Positions 1 to 5,280 of a stretch of 5,280 bases of DNA are shown piece after piece. Origin of the DNA: a bacterium HR27 (GTDB lineage Bacteria; Chloroflexota; Chloroflexia; Thermomicrobiales; Thermomicrobiaceae); NCBI GenBank assembly GCA_002898975.1, contig BEID01000135.1, positions 1 through 5,280 of the forward strand, in the 5' to 3' direction. Under the pieces are notes generated by a model, which searched no databases, had not been told where the DNA came from, and saw only the letters and a list, made by a program, of their open reading frames with translations. Positions within the stretch are counted from its first letter, which is position 1, and each line of letters begins with the position of its first letter. The position numbers and the translations under genes were made by a program.

Positions 1-308
1 AGCATCTCCTCGGCTGGCACATCCCGGTGATTCATGTGGTCGGTGGCGGGTCGCGCAACCGTCCGTTGTGCCAATGGACCGCGGATGCCACTGGGAGGCC
101 GGTAGTGGCCGGGCCAGTGGAGGCAACGGCTATCGGCAATCTGCTTGTCCAGGCGATCGCGTTGGGACAGGTAGATAATCTTGACGATGCTCGCGCGATC
201 GTTCGGGCTTCTTTCCCGCTGAGCGTCTATGAGCCACAGCCTGCAGTGGATTGGGACATGGCCTACGAGCGTTTTGTAAGTATCACACGACAAGCGAACA
301 CGAACTAA
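1..308 (+). CDS. rhaB: Rhamnulokinase (FGGY-family carbohydrate kinase), C-terminal fragment
   Basis: This is the 3' end of a gene that starts before the window. The frame is open from base 3 to the TAA at 306-308 and gives 101 residues. The stretch IHVVGGGSRNRPLCQWTADA followed by TGRPVVAGPVEATAIGN is the FGGY C-terminal domain core, where the GGGS loop helps bind ATP and the EATA segment follows. The wording, and the tail with SVYEPQPAVDW, is closest to rhamnulokinase, which phosphorylates L-rhamnulose to L-rhamnulose 1-phosphate in cytoplasmic rhamnose breakdown. Full enzymes are near 480-490 residues, so about the last fifth is visible. A GTG at 27 is internal, not a start. The sugar-binding N-terminal domain is out of view, so another FGGY kinase (xylulose, gluconate) cannot be excluded. 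No other rhamnose gene is in the window. Frame and family are firm; the exact substrate is inferred. Confidence 0.85.
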   Translation, partial: HLLGWHIPVIHVVGGGSRNRPLCQWTADATGRPVVAGPVEATAIGNLLVQAIALGQVDNLDDARAIVRASFPLSVYEPQPAVDWDMAYERFVSITRQANTN

Positions 309-322
309 ACTACGGGAACGTT

Positions 323-349
323 GTGCAGCCTATGACTGACTCGCTGCAC
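323..349 (+). other. Stem-loop 14 bases after the rhaB stop
   Basis: GTGCAGC at 323-329 pairs perfectly with GCTGCAC at 343-349, giving a 7-bp stem with a 13-base loop. Its place just past the kinase stop codon suits a transcript-end structure. No run of T follows, so it does not meet the usual criteria of an intrinsic terminator. It could instead be a 3'-end stabilising hairpin or chance. Confidence 0.35.
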
Positions 350-652
350 CGAGACATTATGCGGCAGCTAGCGTATTGGCGGTACCCGTAGAGCTGCACG
401 TCACGAGATGAAGGTATTTCCTTAGTGGAACTTCCCGCCTCATTCGTGTGCTTATTATGCAGTACTCAGCAGCAGGTGTTACATGTAGGCGTGTTCCGTT
501 ATAGCCTTCCATGTTTCAGAGCTTCCATACGCGACATGCCTAAATTAAGAGGGGGCTGAACAGTCTGTTGGGTAGTGGGCAAAAGAGCCTGTGGCACACG
601 CGACAGAACTTGAGATTGTACTAAATCGGCAGTGATGGCGAACAAAGAAGTC

Positions 653-915
653 GTGTGCGCCGGAACGGTGCAGGTTCATCGTAGATCCAGGGAATGCGGT
701 AACACCAGCTGTGGTCCGGTGCCTGATCCGGGATTGACTAGCCTACGCCAGGGTTGTTTCTCCAACGAATCAAAGGGCACAGCTGCACTTCAGGCAGGCG
801 GCAGGTTCCCCGCGGGTCAATGAGCGAGGACCCCTATGAGCCACTCGCAAGGTCGCTGTGGCAATTAGTCCGGCCAGCGAGTGCCTGAAAGTACGAATGA
901 AATCTGCTCATCATG
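653..915 (+). mobile_element. Possible truncated group II intron, 5' domain I fragment
   Basis: The stretch opens with GTGTG at 653 (or GTGCG at 655), matching the GUGYG 5' end of group II introns. In order it then carries words that resemble domain I of the IIC-type Oceanobacillus iheyensis intron as I remember it: TAGCC at 740-744 then CGCCAGGGTTGT at 746-757, GAATC-AAAGG at 767-776, GGCGGCAGGTTCC at 797-809, CGAGGACCCCTATGAGCC near 825-842, and a GTACGAATGAAATCTG segment at 891-906. The order is the same in both. A perfect 7-bp stem (CACTCGC 842-848 with GCGAGTG 877-883) and shorter stems (ACCA/TGGT, CCGG/CCGG, GTTG/CAAC) fall inside. No 34-base domain V and no reverse transcriptase frame follow before the next gene, so any intron is a dead 5' remnant. 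This rests on memory of intron sequences, not an alignment. Confidence 0.35.
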
Positions 916-960
916 GCTCTAGTCATTAGCTATGGTAGAAAATGAAAATCGCGCCCCGGA

Positions 961-982
961 GCAAGATGTGCTCACATCTCGC
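961..982. promoter_or_regulatory. Near-perfect 22-bp palindrome, possible operator
   Basis: GCAAGATGTG at 961-970 is the reverse complement of CACATCTCGC at 973-982 except for one position (963 against 980), around a 2-base centre. Two 10-base half sites with 9 of 10 matches look like a dimeric regulator site. As RNA it could form a short hairpin with a 4-base loop. It lies about 300 bases before the dehydrogenase start, far for a classical operator, and no promoter or regulator gene is visible nearby. Confidence 0.3.
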
Positions 983-1227
983 AGGGCTGCTGCCTGAGCA
1001 TGGAATTTTCCTGTTTCGGAATGTATCGTCGTCGGACGGGCTATGGATCGCACGAATCTTGAGACACCAGACTAACTAGCAACGCCCAACGTCCCATGCA
1101 CTCGCGGGACGAGGTTGAGAATGCCGTCTCTGGGGGGTACATTTCCGAGTTCGAATTGTACGACTCGCACAGCGTTTCCTTGCTCAGAGTATGGAGTGAC
1201 TTGCGGATGACGGCATTGGTCGTGCAT

Positions 1228-1245
1228 GATCACCAGTATGTGATC
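1228..1245. promoter_or_regulatory. GATCAC-N6-GTGATC dyad upstream of the dehydrogenase
   Basis: GATCAC (1228-1233) and GTGATC (1240-1245) are perfect inverted copies separated by 6 bases. The dyad ends 41 bases before the proposed GTG start at 1287, where an operator or a 5' leader hairpin would sit. I could not find a convincing -35/-10 pair around it: the best, TTGCGG at 1201 with CATGAT at 1225, is weak. An arrangement of 6-base arms can arise by chance. Confidence 0.3.
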
Positions 1246-1271
1246 GGTCGTCCAGTAGTCGTTGCGTTCGC

Positions 1272-1278
1272 GGAAGGA
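1272..1278 (+). promoter_or_regulatory. Shine-Dalgarno that decides the dehydrogenase start
   Basis: GGAAGGA is the only purine-rich site well placed here. Its AGGA core (1275-1278) sits 8 bases before GTG 1287, but abuts and overlaps the ATG at 1278, which would therefore have no usable site. This favours the GTG start. Confidence 0.5.
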
Positions 1279-1286
1279 TGGGAGCT

Positions 1287-2219
1287 GTGGACGACAAACC
1301 GACGCTCGGTTTCATCGGGTTGGGGAATATGGGGCGCCCGATGGTGCTTCGCCTGCTCGAGGCAGGCTACCGGGTGTTGGTGAGCGATCGTCGCTGGGAG
1401 GTTGCCCAGGCGCTGGAACTCCACGGAGCTGAAGCCGTGCCGACACCGCTCCTGGTTGCCGATCAGGTGGATGTTTTCCTGACCTGTCTGCCGGGGGACG
1501 AAGAGTTGTTCGAAGTCTACATCGGCCCGGAGGGAGCGTTGGAACATCTCAAGCCGGGCGCGATGGTCATCGATCTCAGTACGGCGTCGCCGATGATGGT
1601 TCAGCGGATTGCCGACGAAGCACGGGCGCGTCAGATCGACGTGATCGATGCGCCAGTAGGAGGGGGCCCAGGGGAGGCGCGGAACGGGAATCTGACGATC
1701 ATCGTCGGTGCGGACGCGGCGGTGTTCGAGCGAGCGCTCCCGATCCTCCAGACGTTGGGGCGGGACGTGTTTCTGGTGGGCGACCCAGGGATGGGTAAGG
1801 TCGTCAAACTGGTGGGGAACCTTATCGCCGGCGTGAGCCTGATCCTGATCGGTGAAGCACTGGCGCTGGCGGCAAATGCTGGTGCGGATCTGACGCGAGT
1901 CTACGAGGTGATTCGGTCGAGCAGCGGGGGCTGGAAGTTGTGGACAGAAGTCGTGCCGGAACTCCTCGGGGAAGCGCGTGGGGTCGGATTCCGCCTCGAG
2001 CTGATGAAGCGCGACATGGAGCTGGCGATGCGGCTGGGGAACGATGTCGGCTCGCCGGTACCGCTGGCAGCACTCGCGCACCAGTTCTATGTGGCTGCGA
2101 TGGCGCGCGGGTGGGGTGGGCTGGCTGCGCACGAAGTGGCGCGTCTGGTGGGGAGGCTGGCCAATGTCCAGTTCGGAGCGGGGAGAGCGGTGGGCGGAGA
2201 CCTCCTGGCGGCGGAGTGA
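1287..2219 (+). CDS. Beta-hydroxyacid dehydrogenase, HIBADH / tartronate semialdehyde reductase family
   Basis: A cytoplasmic NAD(P)-dependent oxidoreductase that interconverts a 3-hydroxyacid and its semialdehyde. Numbering from the alternative ATG at 1278 (313 residues; 310 from GTG 1287), the Rossmann loop GFIGLGNMG is at 11-19. Asp37 in VSDRR ends strand 2, which often marks NAD preference. The substrate loop DAPVGGG is at 124-130, and GMGKVVKLVGN at 171-181 carries the catalytic Lys177 and Asn181. The C-terminal helical domain has FRLELMKRD at 238-246. The family usually has DAPVSGG and a KD pair; here Ser is Gly128 and Lys is Arg245. Length is normal for the family (about 290-310). The C-terminal half reads closest to E. 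coli GarR from memory. Candidate substrates are tartronate semialdehyde, 3-hydroxyisobutyrate or a related acid. The gene stands alone on this strand after a 1 kb gap and converges with livF. Family is firm; substrate is open. Confidence 0.9.
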   Translation: MDDKPTLGFIGLGNMGRPMVLRLLEAGYRVLVSDRRWEVAQALELHGAEAVPTPLLVADQVDVFLTCLPGDEELFEVYIGPEGALEHLKPGAMVIDLSTASPMMVQRIADEARARQIDVIDAPVGGGPGEARNGNLTIIVGADAAVFERALPILQTLGRDVFLVGDPGMGKVVKLVGNLIAGVSLILIGEALALAANAGADLTRVYEVIRSSSGGWKLWTEVVPELLGEARGVGFRLELMKRDMELAMRLGNDVGSPVPLAALAHQFYVAAMARGWGGLAAHEVARLVGRLANVQFGAGRAVGGDLLAAE

Positions 2220-2222
2220 CTG

Positions 2223-2936
2223 TCAGGCTGCGCCGAGGTAGGCGGCCTGGACGCGTGGGTCGCGAGCGAGGTCGCGAGCGTTGCCGCTGAGGACGATCTG
2301 GCCGGTCTCAAGGACATATCCCCGGTGCGCGACCTCGAGCGCCATGCGGGCATTCTGCTCGACGAGCAGGATGGTGGTGCCGTCCTGGTTGAGGCGCTGG
2401 ATAACCTCGAAAATGCTCTCGACGAGAACGGGGGCGAGTCCCATCGAGGGCTCGTCGAGGAGGAGGATACGCGGCTGCATCATGAGCGCGCGGCCGATGG
2501 CGAGCATCTGCTGCTCGCCGCCCGAGAGCGTTCCCCCGGCCTGCTTGCGTCGCTCGGCGAGGCGCGGGAAGAGCGAAAAGACGTAGTCCTGGCGGCGTGC
2601 GATCTCGGCGCGGTCGCGGACAGTGAACGCGCCGAGACGGAGATTCTCCTCGACACTCAAGCGGGGAAAGATCCGGCGTCCTTCTGGGACATGGCCGACG
2701 CCGAGCTCGACGATTTCGTGTGGCTTCCGATGGGTAATATCGACGTCAGCGAGGAGGATACGGCCGGCGGAAGGCCGGACGAGGCCAGAGATAGCACGGA
2801 GCGTGGAGGTCTTGCCGGCTCCATTGGCGCCGAGCAGTGTCACGATCTCGCCTGACTCGACCGTGAGCGAAATGCCCTTGAGCGCCTGAATCGGCCCATA
2901 GTGCACGGAAACACGCTGGAGTTCGAGGAGTGCCAT
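2223..2936 (-). CDS. livF: Branched-chain amino acid ABC transporter ATP-binding protein LivF
   Basis: One of the two ATPases that power the Liv/HAAT importer on the inner face of the membrane. The 237 residues match the usual LivF length. Walker A GANGAGKT is at 36-43. VPEGRRIF at 83-90 has Glu where most ABC ATPases have the Q-loop Gln, a LivF trait. The signature LSGGEQQ is at 137-143, Walker B ILLLDEP at 157-163 is followed by SMGLAP, and LLVEQN at 190-195 has Gln in place of the switch His, also normal for LivF. All motifs are intact, so it should be active. The ATG start is supported by AGGAGAGG 8 bases upstream, inside the end of livG. It is the last gene of the operon, 3 bases after livG, and its stop lies 3 bases from the convergent dehydrogenase stop. 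Substrate specificity is set by a binding protein not in view, so amides or other amino acids are possible. Confidence 0.95.
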   Translation of the reverse strand: MALLELQRVSVHYGPIQALKGISLTVESGEIVTLLGANGAGKTSTLRAISGLVRPSAGRILLADVDITHRKPHEIVELGVGHVPEGRRIFPRLSVEENLRLGAFTVRDRAEIARRQDYVFSLFPRLAERRKQAGGTLSGGEQQMLAIGRALMMQPRILLLDEPSMGLAPVLVESIFEVIQRLNQDGTTILLVEQNARMALEVAHRGYVLETGQIVLSGNARDLARDPRVQAAYLGAA

Positions 2937-2939
2937 GGA

Positions 2940-3749
2940 TCACGCCTCTCCTGGTTGCACGAGTGACGACGGCCCGAGACCACTGGCAGCACCGCGCCCG
3001 AGGTAGGCCTCGATGACGCGGGGATTACGGCGCACCGCCTCGGGTGTTCCCTCGGCGATCTTTTCCCCGAAGTGGAGGACGGTGACGAGAGCGCTGATGT
3101 TCATGACGACTTTCATGTCGTGCTCGATGAGCAGGATCGTGATGCCGCGCTCATCGCGCAGGCGGCGGATCAGGCGGATCATGTCGTCCGTCTCGGCCGG
3201 GTTCATGCCTGCTGTGGGCTCGTCGAGGAGGAGCAGTCTGGGACGGAGCGCCAGCGCACGAGCGATTTCCAGCCGGCGCTGATCACCGTACGGGAGGTTC
3301 GCTGCCATAAAGGCTTCCTTGCCGGCGAGTCCCACGAAGTGCAGGATCTCGCGCGCTTCACGATCAGCTTCCGCCTCGGCCCTGCGATACCGCGGGGTGC
3401 GCAGGATCGCATCGAGCAGCGAGTAGTGGACATGCGGGTGCATGCCAATCAGGACGTTGTCCAGTACCGAGAGGTGGCGAAACAGACGGATGTTCTGATA
3501 CGTCCGTGCGATGCCCTGTGCGGCGATGAGGTCGGGGCGGAGCCCAGCGATCGAGTTCCCGGCGAAGCGAATGTCACCACCGTCGGGAACGAGGAAGCCG
3601 GAGATGCAGTTGAAGAGCGTCGTCTTGCCGGCGCCGTTCGGGCCGATGACACTGTGGATCGCACGCTCCTGGACGGCGAGGTCGATGTCGCGGAGAGCGA
3701 CGAGACCGCCGAAGCGTTTGGTGAGGCGGATGGTCTCGAGCAAGGCCAT
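2940..3749 (-). CDS. livG: Branched-chain amino acid ABC transporter ATP-binding protein LivG
   Basis: The partner ATPase of LivF in the Liv/HAAT importer. It has 269 residues, slightly longer than many LivG (about 255), with the extra at the C-terminus. Walker A GPNGAGKTT is at 36-44 and the Q-loop ARTYQNIRLF at 81-90 keeps Gln85. The signature is the LivG-type LPYGDQRRLEIARAL at 152-166 rather than LSGGQ. Walker B LLLLDEPTAGMNP is at 172-184 and switch His210 is in ILLIEHD. After the usual end (AYLGRG near 248-253) there are 16 further residues rich in Gly, Ser and Pro with no recognised function. The ATG start follows AAAGGGA by 5 bases. It begins 11 bases after the livM stop and ends 3 bases before livF. 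LivF and LivG share the opening MALLE, reflecting paralogy. The ligand cannot be told from the ATPase. Confidence 0.95.
   Translation of the reverse strand: MALLETIRLTKRFGGLVALRDIDLAVQERAIHSVIGPNGAGKTTLFNCISGFLVPDGGDIRFAGNSIAGLRPDLIAAQGIARTYQNIRLFRHLSVLDNVLIGMHPHVHYSLLDAILRTPRYRRAEAEADREAREILHFVGLAGKEAFMAANLPYGDQRRLEIARALALRPRLLLLDEPTAGMNPAETDDMIRLIRRLRDERGITILLIEHDMKVVMNISALVTVLHFGEKIAEGTPEAVRRNPRVIEAYLGRGAASGLGPSSLVQPGEA
2945..2952 (-). promoter_or_regulatory. livF ribosome binding site inside the livG 3' end
   Basis: On the minus strand AGGAGAGG lies 8 bases before the livF ATG and overlaps the last codons of livG (Pro-Gly-Glu-Ala). Ribosomes finishing livG reach the livF site directly, so the two ATPases are probably translationally coupled and made in equal amounts. 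Confidence 0.7.
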
Positions 3750-3754
3750 CGCGA

Positions 3755-3761
3755 TCCCTTT
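3755..3761 (-). promoter_or_regulatory. livG ribosome binding site touching the livM stop
   Basis: On the minus strand AAAGGGA sits 5 bases before the livG ATG and shares its first base with the livM TGA. It supports the chosen livG start and coupling of livG to livM translation. Confidence 0.6.
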
Positions 3762-5280
3762 CAGTCCTGACCAGTGGCCAGTTCGGCGGGCGTGATCTCG
3801 CGCGACTCCTCGACCGCTTCCTCGAGTTCGACGCGGTGGATCCGCTCGGGCAGGAGACCGGCCGGACGGAAGAGCATCATCGCGATGAGGACGATTCCGT
3901 AGACGAGGAGCCGGTACTCCTGGAACTCGCGGAGGAGTTCCGGCAGGCCGACGAGGGCGAGCGCGCCGACGACGACGCCCGGCAGGCTCCCCATCCCACC
4001 GAGGACGAGGAGCGCGACGACGTTGATACTGACGAGGAGCGAGAAGCTCGCCGGAACCACCGAGCCGACGAGCGAGGCGAACAGGGCGCCACTGAGTCCG
4101 CCAAAGGACGCACCGATCGCAAAAGCGGTCAGTTTCGCGGTGACCCGATTGATTCCCATCGCCTGTGCGACGTGCTCGTCTTCGCGAATCGCGAACCAGG
4201 CGCGCCCGAGACGAGAGTCACGCAGGCGCACCGAGAGGAACCAGGCGAAAAGGCAGCTCAACAGGATAAGAAAGTAGAACTCCTGCGGTGAGTCGAGACG
4301 GAGCGAGCCGAGGTGTGGACGGCCGATCTGCGTAATGCCTTGCGCGCCGCCGAGGTGCGGCTTCAACCAGTCCGAAAGCACGAGAAGACGCACGATCTCG
4401 CCGAAGCCGAGGGTCGCGATCGCCAGGTAGTCCCCACGCATGCGCAGCACCGGGAGACCGACGAGGAGCCCAGCGCAGATCGTGGCCACAACGGCGATGG
4501 GGAGTGCCAGCCAGAAGTCGAGGATATACCCGGCTGGTGCGATCTCCGGCGACGTCAGAACGGCCATGGTATAGGCGCCGACGGCGAAGAACGCGACATA
4601 GCCGAGGTCGAGAAGGCCCGCGAAGCCGAGAACGAGGTTGAGACCGAGCCCCATGAGGATGTAGAAGCCGACGAAGTCGGCGACGTTGCTGAGGAAGAGG
4701 CCAGCCCACAGCGGAACACTGAGCAGCAGGAGCAGGGCAATGATCCGTACGAGCGGTCGGTGCAGCGACGCCGGTACCGCAGCGGTGATGGACTGCGTCG
4801 CCGTTTGCCCAGGAGCCGTCGCGCGGAGGCCGAACAGCAACGCGCTCACGAAGAACACGACGAGTGTGCCGCGATACGAGAGGCCGGCTGTGCCGTAGAC
4901 AAACGCGGTGAATGCGCTGGGCAGGAGGGGGGCGAGGACGTCGCGCAGAAGACCCATGAGCAGCGTCGTGCAACTGGCGAAGAGGAGGATCCGACCCCAG
5001 GGAGATGGGAGTGCACTGAGGGCACCGGTCAATCCGGCCGCGATCACGGCAAGAGCGAGGGTACGCAGGAGGCCACCGAGAGTGGCCCCACCGCCAAAGG
5101 TCAGCGTCCGAGCCAATTCTGGTGTGGCGTTCAGGAAAATCTGGCGCAGACCGAACTCCGTCACGAGAACGGCGAGGGAGAAAAGCAGGAGACTGGTCAC
5201 GAGCGCGCTCACCGTACCCAGCGCCAGGCGCGGAAGCGCACCGGAATAGCGCCGGGCGGTAGCGTAGGTTGCGACCGCGA
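3761..5280 (-). CDS. livM: Branched-chain amino acid ABC transporter permease LivM, 5' end outside window
   Basis: A polytopic inner-membrane permease of the Liv/HAAT importer, expected to pair with LivH. A possible start is GTG 5212 (483 residues), but no Shine-Dalgarno precedes it and the frame stays open through 5280, adding at least 22 residues (including TYATARRYSGALPRLALGT), so the true start is probably beyond the window. Counting from GTG 5212, the permease core starts near 155. Its family motifs are GLNLVLGFAGLLDLGYVAFF (190-209), LRMRGDYLAIATLGFGEIVR (256-275), the coupling segment AIREDEHVAQAMGIN (341-355) and VLGGMGSLPGVVVGA (403-417). A C-terminal end FRPAGLLPERI (448-458) is followed by an acidic tail. 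Before the core are about 150 residues with several hydrophobic segments (about 1-18, 49-66, 75-95, 116-129). Many LivM are 300-350 residues; E. coli LivM (425) also has an N-terminal extension. Followed by livG after 11 bases. Function is firm; start is uncertain. Confidence 0.92.
   Translation of the reverse strand, partial: AVATYATARRYSGALPRLALGTVSALVTSLLLFSLAVLVTEFGLRQIFLNATPELARTLTFGGGATLGGLLRTLALAVIAAGLTGALSALPSPWGRILLFASCTTLLMGLLRDVLAPLLPSAFTAFVYGTAGLSYRGTLVVFFVSALLFGLRATAPGQTATQSITAAVPASLHRPLVRIIALLLLLSVPLWAGLFLSNVADFVGFYILMGLGLNLVLGFAGLLDLGYVAFFAVGAYTMAVLTSPEIAPAGYILDFWLALPIAVVATICAGLLVGLPVLRMRGDYLAIATLGFGEIVRLLVLSDWLKPHLGGAQGITQIGRPHLGSLRLDSPQEFYFLILLSCLFAWFLSVRLRDSRLGRAWFAIREDEHVAQAMGINRVTAKLTAFAIGASFGGLSGALFASLVGSVVPASFSLLVSINVVALLVLGGMGSLPGVVVGALALVGLPELLREFQEYRLLVYGIVLIAMMLFRPAGLLPERIHRVELEEAVEESREITPAELATGQD

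Larger units (their letters stand above)
309..1286. other. Gene-poor, lower-GC stretch between rhaB and the dehydrogenase
   Basis: No convincing protein gene is present. Open frames at 632-823 (63 codons) and 1096-1383 (95 codons) lack a Shine-Dalgarno sequence, have no recognisable domain, and the second runs out of frame into the dehydrogenase gene. Hand counts of 60-base lines give 48% GC (421-480), 50% (481-540), 58% (661-720) and 45% (901-960), against 67-70% in flanking genes. I see no tRNA or rRNA. The contents I can name are a stem-loop after rhaB (323-349), a possible group II intron 5' fragment (653-915), a near-perfect palindrome (961-982), an imperfect hairpin at 1146-1167 and a dyad (1228-1245) just before the dehydrogenase. 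The rest of 350-652 and 983-1227 shows nothing I can interpret. The composition and lack of coding suggest decayed or acquired DNA, which is inference. Confidence 0.7.

Noticed and set aside
315..673. Near-repeat GGAACGTTGTGCAG (315-328) and GGAACGGTGCAG (662-673), and three copies of GCTGCAC (343, 393, 782)
   Set aside because: Short, with a 2-base gap or irregular spacing and no flanking similarity; chance is adequate.
734..762. TTGACT as a -35 promoter box
   Set aside because: The bases 17 further on (TTTCTC) do not resemble a -10 box.
632..823. 63-codon plus-strand open frame
   Set aside because: No ribosome binding site or known domain, and it lies inside the stretch that reads more like structured RNA.
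1096..1383. 95-codon plus-strand open frame
   Set aside because: No Shine-Dalgarno before its ATG, and its second half lies out of frame within the dehydrogenase gene; no family recognised.
1230..2132. 300-codon open frame on the minus strand opposite the dehydrogenase gene
   Set aside because: Antisense shadow of a strongly recognised gene in GC-rich DNA; its protein is rich in Arg, His and Pro with no domain.
2190..2260. Intrinsic terminator between the dehydrogenase and livF
   Set aside because: Only 4-bp GC-rich pairings (such as GGCG with CGCC) and no T-run on either strand.
3072..3770. 232-codon open frame on the plus strand opposite livG, and a similar 176-codon one at 2325-2855 opposite livF
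   Set aside because: Both mirror intact ABC ATPase genes and show no recognisable protein features.

Overview
The window looks like a bacterial chromosome or large plasmid of high GC content. Two 60-base lines I counted by hand inside genes are 67% (livG) and 70% (the kinase end). Gene content and style would suit a thermophilic Chloroflexota such as the Thermomicrobia, but that is an impression from protein wording, not a placement.

Layout. Bases 1-308 (+) hold the last 101 codons of a sugar kinase of the FGGY family, most like rhamnulokinase (RhaB). Bases 309 to about 1286 hold no convincing protein gene and are clearly lower in GC (hand-counted lines: 45, 48, 50 and 58%). Within this stretch, bases 653-915 resemble the 5' part (domain I) of a group II intron with no reverse transcriptase and no domain V in view. 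Three inverted repeats also lie there. Bases 1287-2219 (+) encode a beta-hydroxyacid dehydrogenase of the 3-hydroxyisobutyrate dehydrogenase / tartronate semialdehyde reductase family. Bases 2223-5280 (-) are the end of a branched-chain amino acid (Liv/HAAT) ABC transporter operon read right to left: livM (permease, running off the window), livG (ATPase), livF (ATPase, last gene).

How they work together. LivM, LivG and LivF form half or more of one importer. The second permease (LivH) and the periplasmic or lipoprotein binding protein (LivJ/K) are not in view and would be expected upstream of livM, to the right. The three genes are tightly packed (11- and 3-base gaps, with ribosome binding sites inside or touching the preceding gene), so they are almost surely co-transcribed and translationally coupled. 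The dehydrogenase gene converges on livF with only 3 bases between stop codons. A valine-catabolic dehydrogenase beside a branched-chain amino acid importer is a tempting link, but the enzyme reads closer to tartronate semialdehyde reductase and the genes are on opposite strands, so the link is only a hypothesis. I found no clearly new system. The least explained part is the gene-poor 1 kb stretch with the possible intron remnant.
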